Assembly (NCBI GenBank): GCA_903881065.1
Contig: CAIRRW010000184.1
Coordinates: forward strand, 1 to 8,565
Direction of reading: 5' to 3'
DNA from: an uncultured Bacteroidota bacterium
Lineage (GTDB): Bacteria; Bacteroidota; Bacteroidia; 2-12-FULL-35-15
DNA length: 8,565 bases
Below the pieces are notes generated by a model. That model was not told the origin of the DNA. It saw only the letters and a program-made list of their open reading frames with translations, and did not search any database. The translations under genes and the position numbers were made by a program. Below, piece after piece: positions 1 to 6,040 of this stretch (the stretch's first letter is position 1; each line of letters begins with the position of its first letter).

Positions 1-48
1 CCTAAAACGTTTCTAATGCATTAATGGTCGTCATTAGTTCATAGAAAA
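1..48. repeat. Left arm of an imperfect 48-bp inverted repeat flanking the tandem array
   Basis: The reverse complement of this segment aligns without gaps to 262-309, with 37 of 48 positions identical by hand count. The best-conserved parts are the inner TTTCTATGAA segment, CGA around the middle, GCATTA and GTTTTA. The arm starts at the first base of the window, so the true repeat may extend further left, and any target-site duplication on this side cannot be seen. What is seen is the inverted repeat; that it marks a mobile or MITE-like element is inference. Confidence 0.7.
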
Positions 49-66
49 TGGTTTTCAATGAACTAA
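34..66. repeat. Near-perfect palindrome at the left end of the array
   Basis: Bases 34-48 and 52-66 are complementary at 14 of 15 positions (one A/T mismatch) around a 3-base centre, TGG. It arises because the left arm carries one repeat unit in the opposite orientation to the first unit of the array. As DNA it could extrude as a cruciform; as RNA from either strand it would be a stable but AU-rich hairpin. No poly-T run follows directly, so it is not a typical terminator. Confidence 0.75.
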
Positions 67-267
67 AAACGGTTTTCTATAAAATAAAAACAGTTTTCTA
101 TGAACTAAAAACGGTTTTATATGAACTAAAAACAGTTTTATATGAACCAAAAACACTTTTCTGTGAACTAAAAATGGTTTTCTATGAACTAAAATCAGTT
201 TTATAAGAACTAAAAACACTTTTTTATGAACTAAAAATGGTTTTCTATGAACTAAAAACGGTTTTCT
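58..267. repeat. Tandem array of ten 21-bp units
   Basis: Ten consecutive units of exactly 21 bp start at 58, 79, 100, 121, 142, 163, 184, 205, 226 and 247. Each has a GAACTAAAA-like core (AAAATAAAA in unit 2), a variable central block (ACGG, ACAG, ACAC, ATGG or TCAG) and TTTT followed by CT, AT or TT. A decayed inverted unit lies just left (about 37-57) and a partial unit follows at 268-274. Units 5-7 and 8-10 form a 63-bp higher-order repeat. Because 21 is divisible by 3, a minus-strand frame from 294 to 55 stays open as a seven-residue repeat; it is treated here as a by-product of unit length. Function is unknown. Confidence 0.93.
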
Positions 268-309
268 ATGAATTAACGACGAGTAACAAAGCATTAAAAG
301 GGTTTTAAG
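262..309. repeat. Right arm of the imperfect 48-bp inverted repeat
   Basis: This segment begins in the last full array unit and runs into unique sequence. It matches the reverse complement of 1-48 at 37 of 48 positions without gaps. Identity continues well beyond the 21-bp unit, through GACGA, GCATTA and GTTTTA, so the match is not just a property of the tandem repeat. Downstream DNA shows no obvious duplicated target that could be compared, because the left flank is outside the window. Confidence 0.7.
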
Positions 310-339
310 CTCACATAAAATAAAAAAGAGTAGTAATTA

Positions 340-347
340 TAATTTTG
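340..347 (+). promoter_or_regulatory. Possible Bacteroidota -7 box (TAATTTTG)
   Basis: TAATTTTG is an exact match to the Bacteroidota -7 consensus TAnnTTTG, facing the VOC-family gene at 477. No clear TTG lies at the expected -33 distance, so the call rests on one box. Initiation would fall near 352-355, leaving a leader of roughly 120 bases that starts with the hairpin at 358-380. Confidence 0.35.
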
Positions 348-357
348 GGAATGAAGC

Positions 358-380
358 TTCGTAGAAATACGAGTTTTTTT
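358..380 (+). terminator. Hairpin with GAAA loop followed by seven T
   Basis: Bases 358-363 pair with 368-373 (six pairs including one G-T) around a GAAA tetraloop at 364-367, and seven T follow at 374-380. The layout is that of a weak intrinsic terminator reading rightward. Upstream of it lies only the repeat array, so it could end a transcript crossing the array, or act as an early-leader attenuator for the gene at 477. The stem is short, and chance formation in AT-rich DNA is possible. Confidence 0.4.
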
Positions 381-476
381 GTGTGTGGGGAAAGAACAAA
401 AGCTAAATTTACAAAATAAAATATGTTGTTCAAAAGACCAACAATAGCGAACAAATAATAAATCAAAATAAAAACT

Positions 477-917
477 ATGGCAGTAATCAATCCTCACATT
501 AACTTCAATGGAAATGCCGAAGAAGCATTTACATTTTATAAATCAGTATTTGGTGGAGAGTTCTCCAAAGTTATGCGTTTTAAAGACCTGCTCAGCCCTG
601 ATTATGTGGTGCCTGAAAAAGAAGCAAATAAAATTATGCATATAGCTTTACCTATCGGTAAAAACAATGCGTTAATGGCTAATGATGTTCCTGAATTTAT
701 GGGACAGGTAAATGAAAACGAAAATAGAAGTAAAATTGCTGTAAGTGCAGAAAGTAAGGAAGAAGCAGACAAAATATATAATGGACTTTCGGCAGGTGGG
801 AAAATAGAAATGCCAATTGGCGAAAGCCCTTGGGGTACATATTTTGGAATGTTCAGAGATAAATATGGTATTGAATGGATGGTTGACTTTGACCCAAAAA
901 ACAATGGAAAAGTATAA
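477..917 (+). CDS. VOC-superfamily protein, PhnB/YjdN-like
   Basis: The 146-residue product has the layout of the PhnB/YjdN branch of the vicinal oxygen chelate (glyoxalase/bleomycin resistance) fold. The N-terminal strand and helix are seen as NPHINFNG then AEEAFTFYKSVFGG (residues 5-27). A middle strand HIALPIG (55-61) leads to LMANDVPE. The C-terminal block WGTYFGMFRDKYGIEWMVDF (119-138) is typical of the family. Length equals that of E. coli YjdN. Members are cytosolic; most have no proven substrate, so none is assigned. The ATG at 477 is preceded by an A-rich leader without a Shine-Dalgarno sequence and fits the usual family N-terminus. The gene stands alone, convergent with the saccharopine dehydrogenase-family gene. 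The superfamily is sure; enzyme activity is not. Confidence 0.9.
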   Translation: MAVINPHINFNGNAEEAFTFYKSVFGGEFSKVMRFKDLLSPDYVVPEKEANKIMHIALPIGKNNALMANDVPEFMGQVNENENRSKIAVSAESKEEADKIYNGLSAGGKIEMPIGESPWGTYFGMFRDKYGIEWMVDFDPKNNGKV

Positions 918-993
918 ATATATTTGAAAGTGTAGGCTTTTAGTAGTTCTACTCTTCAGAGCGGAGTAATAGAAAGTAGATGAATCGTATATC

Positions 994-1009
994 GAGGGAT
1001 TTAGCCCTC
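994..1009. terminator. GC-rich hairpin between convergent genes
   Basis: GAGGG (994-998) pairs perfectly with CCCTC (1005-1009) around a 6-base loop, in the 129-bp gap between two convergent genes. No strong T-run follows on either strand, so this is at best a weak bidirectional terminator or a processing site. The rest of the gap holds a short ATC/ATT microsatellite near 1011-1030 and nothing else recognised. Confidence 0.3.
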
Positions 1010-1046
1010 ACATTATTATCATCATCATCTTTGGCTGTCAATCGAA

Positions 1047-2375
1047 TTAATTGTGTTCTTCCACAAATGTAACTCCCATCGTTTCCAATTCCTGCAACAG
1101 AGGCTGATAAATTTCCTTAATGGTAGGTATCACCACACCGCGAGAAGAGATTTTTCCCTGCAAAATCAACTTTGTAACAATTGCCAAAGGCAGCCCCACC
1201 GTTTTTGCCATAGCAGTATAAATCTGGTCTTCACCTTTTACAATTAACGATGAAGTAATATTTTTTATTTCCGCATTTTTATTTCGGTATTCAAACTGAT
1301 GCTGCATCACAATCATATCTTTATCATGCTCCTTCAATTGCCATTTCCGCTCCAATAAATCCTGAAGTATTTGTGCTGGTGAAGCATTGGATAGCTTGAT
1401 TTTTTCATCACTCAAAATACCCGTCCATTCAATCTTGCTCAATGCTTCTGCATCCATTTCATCGCCCATCAAAGCAACTAATTTCTCCTTTGTTGATTGA
1501 TTACTATGAGGTAAAAACGCTTCCACTAAATTACGATATGTCAACGTGTCCGACGCTTCTATTTTGTAAGTATCATCCGTTAATCCCAGCTTTACAAAAA
1601 CATTCCAAGCCTTGCAATAACCTTCCATACGCAACGTTCCTCTTAGCATTGTAGGAATATTTTCGATACCATATACTTTACGATAGGATAAAGAATCTCT
1701 GTTGGCATACGCATCAAACGAGCCCAATCCTTTTACTTCAATAGTATTTGTTTGTGTATATAAGCGGTTGTATGGAATGTATTTATACTCTCCGTTTTCG
1801 ATATACTGAGCCGTTCCTTGTCCTGCCAATATTACATTGCGCGGGTTCCACGAGAATTTATATCCCCACGGATTATCATTACTTTCCGGCGCCACCAATC
1901 CTCCGCAATACGATTTAAAGGAAATTAATTCGCCACCCTGCTGATGTATTTCATCAATCACTTTCATGGCAGAAGCATGGTCGATGCCCGGGTCCAGCCC
2001 ATTTTCATTGATAAGAATTATACCTGCCGATTTCGCTTCATCATGCAGTTCGCCCATTTCTTTGGATACATACGAAGCAGTAACCAAATGCTTTTTGAAA
2101 CGAACACAATCCTTTGCTACATTCATGTGCATGGATGCCGGAAGCATGGAAATAACAATATCAGTACGTTTTATTTCCTGTTCGCGCTGTACTTCGTTAT
2201 TAATATCAAATGTAAGAGGGCGTGCCTGCGGATGATTTCCTGTTTTTTGTTTTACCAACTCCATCGAAACATCGCCAACAGTTACGTTCCAGTTTTCTGC
2301 CGCAGCATGATCAAGTAAATATTTTATAAGTGAAGAAGCTGAACGACCTGCTCCTATTACTAAAATGTTTTTCAT
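1047..2375 (-). CDS. Saccharopine dehydrogenase family protein
   Basis: The 442-residue product has an N-terminal Rossmann fold with NILVIGAGRSASSL (residues 3-16), an acidic residue after the second strand (D35), and ISMLPASMH (75-83). The family signature GLDPGIDHASAMK spans 126-138. A catalytic/substrate domain follows, including YCGGLVAPESNDNPWGYKFSW (156-176) and LRGTLRMEGYCKAW (244-257). The length fits saccharopine reductase (Lys9-type) enzymes, which interconvert saccharopine with aminoadipate semialdehyde plus glutamate. In Bacteroidota this is more likely lysine breakdown than synthesis (inference). The open frame could be extended to a TTG at 2399, but that codon lies inside a -7 promoter box; the ATG at 2375 directly precedes the Rossmann strand and is chosen. 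It is transcribed divergently from hisS. Direction of reaction and cofactor choice cannot be settled from sequence. Confidence 0.92.
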   Translation of the reverse strand: MKNILVIGAGRSASSLIKYLLDHAAAENWNVTVGDVSMELVKQKTGNHPQARPLTFDINNEVQREQEIKRTDIVISMLPASMHMNVAKDCVRFKKHLVTASYVSKEMGELHDEAKSAGIILINENGLDPGIDHASAMKVIDEIHQQGGELISFKSYCGGLVAPESNDNPWGYKFSWNPRNVILAGQGTAQYIENGEYKYIPYNRLYTQTNTIEVKGLGSFDAYANRDSLSYRKVYGIENIPTMLRGTLRMEGYCKAWNVFVKLGLTDDTYKIEASDTLTYRNLVEAFLPHSNQSTKEKLVALMGDEMDAEALSKIEWTGILSDEKIKLSNASPAQILQDLLERKWQLKEHDKDMIVMQHQFEYRNKNAEIKNITSSLIVKGEDQIYTAMAKTVGLPLAIVTKLILQGKISSRGVVIPTIKEIYQPLLQELETMGVTFVEEHN

Positions 2376-2396
2376 ACGATAAATTTTATTTGGGCA

Positions 2397-2404
2397 CAAA
2401 GGTA
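2397..2404 (-). promoter_or_regulatory. -7 promoter box (TACCTTTG) of the saccharopine dehydrogenase-family gene
   Basis: Read on the minus strand, this is TACCTTTG, an exact match to the Bacteroidota -7 consensus TAnnTTTG. It ends 21 bases before the ATG at 2375, so initiation about 6 bases downstream would give a leader of roughly 15 bases. No clear -33 TTG is visible at the usual spacing. The box overlaps the TTG at 2399 that an automated caller could take as the start codon. Confidence 0.55.
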
Positions 2405-2494
2405 TGATTAAAAAGAAATTGAAATGGCATTATCACCCCAAGCGAAAAAAATTGCGATATTCGCGCTCCGATAATAGAGATTAAACTGCACAAA

Positions 2495-3862
2495 GTGAAA
2501 CCATCAATACCAAAAGGAACAAGGGATTTTTCGCCACAGGAAATGGTGAGGCGCAACTATATATTTGATACTATAAAGCAGGTATTTCAGCTTTATGGTT
2601 TCTTGCCAATTGAAACTCCTGCAATGGAAAATATGGAGACATTGATGGGGAAGTATGGCGAAGAAGGCGATAGGCTTATATTTAAGATATTGAATTCAGG
2701 GAATTTTCTTGCAGGTATTGATGCACAGGAATTACAATCATTAAACAACAAACAACTAATAAGTAAAATTTCAGAGAAGGCTCTTCGATACGACCTTACA
2801 GTTCCATTTGCGCGTTATGTTGTACAGCATCAAAATGAAATTACTTTTCCTTTTAAGCGTTATCAGATACAACCGGTATGGCGTGCTGATAGACCACAGA
2901 AAGGGCGTTACAGAGAGTTTTACCAATGCGATGCCGATGTAATTGGTAGTAACTCGTTGGTAAATGAAGTAGAACTTGTTCAACTAATCGATGATGTATT
3001 TACCAGATTGAATCTGCCTGTTGTAATAAAGATTAATAATAGGAAAATACTAAGTGGCATAGCCGAAGTAATAGGTGAAGCAGATAAAATAATTGATATT
3101 ACAGTTGCGATAGATAAGCTGGATAAAGTGGGCATAGAAGGCGTAAACAAAGAACTTGCTGAAAAAGGAGTAGGAGAGGAGTCAATTAAAAAACTTCAAC
3201 CATTAATTAACTTTAATGGCACCACACTTGAGAAGATAAACTTTCTTAAAACTCTTTTAGCACCATCAATAATAGGCTTGAAAGGGATTGAAGAAGTTGA
3301 ATATATTTTCAATACACTTTCAACTAACAACCTTCAACTAAATTCTAGAATAGAACTTGATATTACTCTTGCACGTGGTTTAAACTATTACACTGGAGCA
3401 ATATTTGAAGTGAAAGCAGATGCAGGAACACTTACAAGCAGCATTTGCGGCGGTGGTCGTTACGATGATTTAACAGGTATATTCGGTTTGCCAAACGTAA
3501 GCGGAGTAGGTATTTCTTTTGGTGCGGATAGAATATATGATGTACTTAATGAGTTGAATTTATTCCCTGAATCTGTTTCTGCTTCTACCAAGTTATTATT
3601 TGTAACCTTCGGAGAAACAGAGCAGAACTATTGTTTATCGCTGTTATCACTGGTACGTAAAGCAGGAATAAATTCGGAGATATACCCTGATGCAAAGGCT
3701 AAAATGAAAAAGCAAATGAGTTATGCCGATGATAAAAAAATCCCATATGTGGTGATAGTAGGCAGTGATGAGATGAATAGCGGAATGTTGAGTTTAAAGA
3801 ATATGGTTACCGGCGAACAAACCAAAGTAAATATTAAAACAATAATTGAAACATTAAAATAG
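2495..3862 (+). CDS. hisS: Histidyl-tRNA synthetase
   Basis: The 455-residue cytosolic class II aminoacyl-tRNA synthetase activates histidine with ATP and charges tRNA-His. Recognisable parts in order are: IPKGTRDFSP (5-14); RYDLTVPFARYV (98-109); motif 2 VWRADRPQKGRYREFYQCD (128-146, with R130 as the expected ATP-binding arginine); the histidine-specific LARGLNYYTG (292-301); GGGRYDDL (319-326); motif 3 GVGISFGADR (337-346); and a C-terminal anticodon-binding domain from about 365. The start is GTG at 2495, with no Shine-Dalgarno sequence; it gives the usual family N-terminus and no nearby ATG fits. Motif 2 carries REFYQCD rather than the RQFHQ of E. coli, which places it with the eukaryote-like HisRS branch common in Bacteroidota (from memory of the family). 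It is followed after two bases by hutH. Identification is secure. Confidence 0.98.
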   Translation: MKPSIPKGTRDFSPQEMVRRNYIFDTIKQVFQLYGFLPIETPAMENMETLMGKYGEEGDRLIFKILNSGNFLAGIDAQELQSLNNKQLISKISEKALRYDLTVPFARYVVQHQNEITFPFKRYQIQPVWRADRPQKGRYREFYQCDADVIGSNSLVNEVELVQLIDDVFTRLNLPVVIKINNRKILSGIAEVIGEADKIIDITVAIDKLDKVGIEGVNKELAEKGVGEESIKKLQPLINFNGTTLEKINFLKTLLAPSIIGLKGIEEVEYIFNTLSTNNLQLNSRIELDITLARGLNYYTGAIFEVKADAGTLTSSICGGGRYDDLTGIFGLPNVSGVGISFGADRIYDVLNELNLFPESVSASTKLLFVTFGETEQNYCLSLLSLVRKAGINSEIYPDAKAKMKKQMSYADDKKIPYVVIVGSDEMNSGMLSLKNMVTGEQTKVNIKTIIETLK

Positions 3863-3864
3863 AT

Positions 3865-5370
3865 ATGCATTATATTTCTACAAATAAATTAACGTTTGAA
3901 ATAATTGAAGATATAATTTCTGCAAAGAAAAAACTTTCTTTATCCGAAGAAGCAAAAAGCAATATAGTTCGTTGTCGCGAATATCTTGATAATAGAATGT
4001 CTACTCAGAAAGAACCAATTTATGGTATCAATACTGGCTTTGGTTCACTTTGTGATGTTCAGATACCTGATGCAGATTTAGAGAAATTACAACAGAATCT
4101 GGTGATGTCTCACGCTTGCGGTACCGGAGATGAAGTGCCGGAAGAGATTGTGAAACTGATGCTGTTATTAAAGATACAGTCGTTATCCTACGGCAAGTCG
4201 GGCGTACAACTTGCAACAGTAGAACGCCTTATTGATTTTTATAATATGGAGATGCTTCCTGTAGTATATCAGCAGGGTTCGTTAGGTGCATCCGGTGATT
4301 TAGCGCCACTTGCACATCTATGCTTACCACTTATTGGTATGGGTGAAGTGAACTTTAATGGTAAGCGTCAGCAGGCTAAAGATGTGATAAAACAATTGAA
4401 ATCAGAGCCTGTTCAATTGAAATCAAAAGAAGGATTGGCATTACTGAATGGGACTCAGTTTATGAGTGCTTATGGCGTATGGTGTTTGTTGCAGACAAGG
4501 AAACTATCCAATGCTGCCGATACTATTGGTGCAATTTCGTTGGATGCTTTTGATGGTCGTATTGAGCCATTCAAGGAACATCTTCATACAATTCGACCAC
4601 ATAAAGGACAATTAAAAACTGCTGAAAATATTAAAAGAATATTAGAAGGGAGTGAAATTATTAAACAGAAGAAAGCGCATGTACAGGATCCTTATTCTTT
4701 CCGTTGCATACCTCAAGTACATGGCGCTTCAAAGGATGCAATAGAATATGCAGAAAATGTTTTTCTTACAGAAATAAATTCAGTAACTGATAATCCAACT
4801 ATTTTCCCTGATGAGAATGAAATCATTTCTGGTGGTAATTTTCACGGACAACCATTGGCCTTAGCCTTAGATTTTCTTGCTATAGCATTAGCTGAATTAG
4901 GTAATATCTCGGAGAGACGTACATATCAGTTGATAAGTGGGTTGAGAGGTTTGCCACCTTTTCTTGTTGCTACACCAGGATTAAATTCAGGTTTTATGAT
5001 TCCTCAATATACAGCTGCAAGTATTGTTAGTCAGAATAAACAGCTATGTTCTCCTGCTTCTATTGATTCTATTGTTAGTTCAAATGGACAGGAAGATCAC
5101 GTTTCGATGGGTGCCAATGCAGCAACTAAATGTAAAAGAGTGGTAGAGAATGTGCAGCGGATACTAGCAATTGAGTTGTTTAATGCTTCACAGGCATTAG
5201 AATTCAGACGGCCATTGCAATCATCTACGGTAATAGAATTTGTTATTTCAAAATATAGAAATCTTGTACCTTTTGTAGATGCAGATAAAGTAATGTTTAC
5301 CGAGATAGAAAAGAGCATTGAGTTTTTGAACAGTTCAGATTTTTTACCTCGCAGAAATAAAGAGGTATAG
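3865..5370 (+). CDS. hutH: Histidine ammonia-lyase (histidase)
   Basis: The 501-residue enzyme deaminates L-histidine to urocanate, the first step of histidine use. The signature GSLGASGDLAPLAH (138-151) contains A142-S143-G144, which form the MIO electrophile. Residues matching known active-site positions of Pseudomonas HAL are all present: Y53 in YGINTGFG, H83 in SHACG, N195 in NGTQ, Y277 and R280 in YSFRCIPQVHGA, F326 in GGNFHGQP, and E410 in GQEDHVSMG. Length is normal for bacterial HAL. Retention of H83 and E410 favours histidine over phenylalanine or tyrosine as substrate. ATG 3865 starts two bases after the hisS stop, so co-transcription and probably translational coupling are expected. 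The other hut genes (hutU, hutI and later steps) are not in this window. Confidence 0.98.
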   Translation: MHYISTNKLTFEIIEDIISAKKKLSLSEEAKSNIVRCREYLDNRMSTQKEPIYGINTGFGSLCDVQIPDADLEKLQQNLVMSHACGTGDEVPEEIVKLMLLLKIQSLSYGKSGVQLATVERLIDFYNMEMLPVVYQQGSLGASGDLAPLAHLCLPLIGMGEVNFNGKRQQAKDVIKQLKSEPVQLKSKEGLALLNGTQFMSAYGVWCLLQTRKLSNAADTIGAISLDAFDGRIEPFKEHLHTIRPHKGQLKTAENIKRILEGSEIIKQKKAHVQDPYSFRCIPQVHGASKDAIEYAENVFLTEINSVTDNPTIFPDENEIISGGNFHGQPLALALDFLAIALAELGNISERRTYQLISGLRGLPPFLVATPGLNSGFMIPQYTAASIVSQNKQLCSPASIDSIVSSNGQEDHVSMGANAATKCKRVVENVQRILAIELFNASQALEFRRPLQSSTVIEFVISKYRNLVPFVDADKVMFTEIEKSIEFLNSSDFLPRRNKEV

Positions 5371-5431
5371 AATTCAACTTACAAATACACACTTATTGTA
5401 TTCAAATGTTAGCGGTATATTCACAATCCTA

Positions 5432-6025
5432 ATGAATAGAATCTTCTTTTTTCTTCTATTATTATTTACCTCATCTAAAACATTTGCTTGTCAATGTCCT
5501 CCATTGCAACCAATTTCAAAAGAACTCTGTAAGAACTATAATGTAATATTTTATGGTAAGGTTGATTCCGTAAGTGCATGTGCTGTAGATGGAATAAGTA
5601 CAGTTTATTTTACGATTAATGAGTTATATAAAGGTGCTGTTTCTCCGCATGTGAAAATTGATTTCGATTGTGCATCTCCCTGTTTAATGAGTTTTGAGAA
5701 AGGTGAGGAGTGGATTATTTATGCTTCATACCCTAAGTTTGATAAACTAACAGTTTCTCTTTGTGAGCATAGCAGGAAGTTCATTAGTAATATAGCAAAT
5801 GATTATTATTTCATTACTTCACAGCGAACTTTTGATCAGGAAAAGAAATTCTTGGAGACAGAGTTCGGTGTTCAATCATTTGTTGAGAATAATGATTTGA
5901 ATGACCAGCAAAAAGTATTGAAACCGCATAATGATCAGCCAAGTCCGATAAATAAATTATTTTTACTGCTCGTTTCAATAGGAGTAATGGGTGTTGTGTT
6001 TCTGGTTGCCAGAAAGAAGAAATGA
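5432..6025 (+). CDS. Secreted, C-terminally anchored TIMP/NTR-like protein
   Basis: The 197-residue product begins MNRIFFFLLLLFTSSKTFA, a clear signal peptide. Cleavage after A19 would leave Cys20 at the mature N-terminus followed by QCPP, the CxC start seen in TIMP/NTR-fold proteins. YGKVDSV (41-47) and YFTINELYKG (59-68) resemble the first strands of that fold. Six further cysteines (22, 33, 50, 80, 84, 111) suggest disulfides. A polar linker (about 140-173) leads to a membrane segment at about 174-193 and the basic tail ARKKK, so the domain should face outward. TFAC is a poor lipobox, so lipidation is less likely. The open frame also contains a TTG at 5396, but ATG 5432 directly precedes the signal peptide. 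It lies 61 bases after hutH. The fold assignment is moderate; no protease-inhibitor role is claimed. Confidence 0.72.
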   Translation: MNRIFFFLLLLFTSSKTFACQCPPLQPISKELCKNYNVIFYGKVDSVSACAVDGISTVYFTINELYKGAVSPHVKIDFDCASPCLMSFEKGEEWIIYASYPKFDKLTVSLCEHSRKFISNIANDYYFITSQRTFDQEKKFLETEFGVQSFVENNDLNDQQKVLKPHNDQPSPINKLFLLLVSIGVMGVVFLVARKKK

Positions 6026-6040
6026 TTTGGTTAGACTGAT

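Noticed and set aside
58..267. CRISPR array
   Set aside because: Units are contiguous 21-bp tandem copies without unique spacers, and no cas gene is present.
55..294. Minus-strand open frame of 79 codons with a seven-residue repeat (VHRKPFL-like)
   Set aside because: It exists because the 21-bp repeat unit is a multiple of three and one frame lacks stops. It has no leader signals, and its residues are fully dictated by the DNA repeat. A real repeat peptide cannot be excluded, but nothing supports it.
405..412. TAAATTTA with TTTG at 378-381 as a promoter for the VOC gene
   Set aside because: The -7 box lacks the final G and the spacing is at the upper limit. The TTTG lies in the terminator-like T-run, so the match is too weak to annotate.
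426..454. TTGTTC...GAACAA inverted repeat upstream of the VOC gene as an operator
   Set aside because: Six-base arms 17 bases apart are expected by chance in AT-rich DNA, and no regulator gene is nearby.
294..497. Minus-strand open frame of 67 codons
   Set aside because: Low-complexity, F/S/Y-rich translation of AT-rich intergenic DNA that overlaps the start of the VOC gene; no family resemblance.
602..904. Minus-strand open frame of 100 codons inside the VOC gene
   Set aside because: Antisense shadow of a gene with clear family motifs.
918..1046. tRNA or small RNA gene in the convergent gap
   Set aside because: No T-loop GTTCGA-type box or cloverleaf could be found; only the short GAGGG/CCCTC hairpin is present.
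1944..2318. Plus-strand open frame of 124 codons opposite the dehydrogenase gene
   Set aside because: Antisense shadow; the minus strand carries the Rossmann and GLDPGIDH motifs.
5396..5431. N-terminal extension of the TIMP-like protein from a TTG codon
   Set aside because: The extension would place 12 polar residues before a complete signal peptide; ATG 5432 is the natural start.
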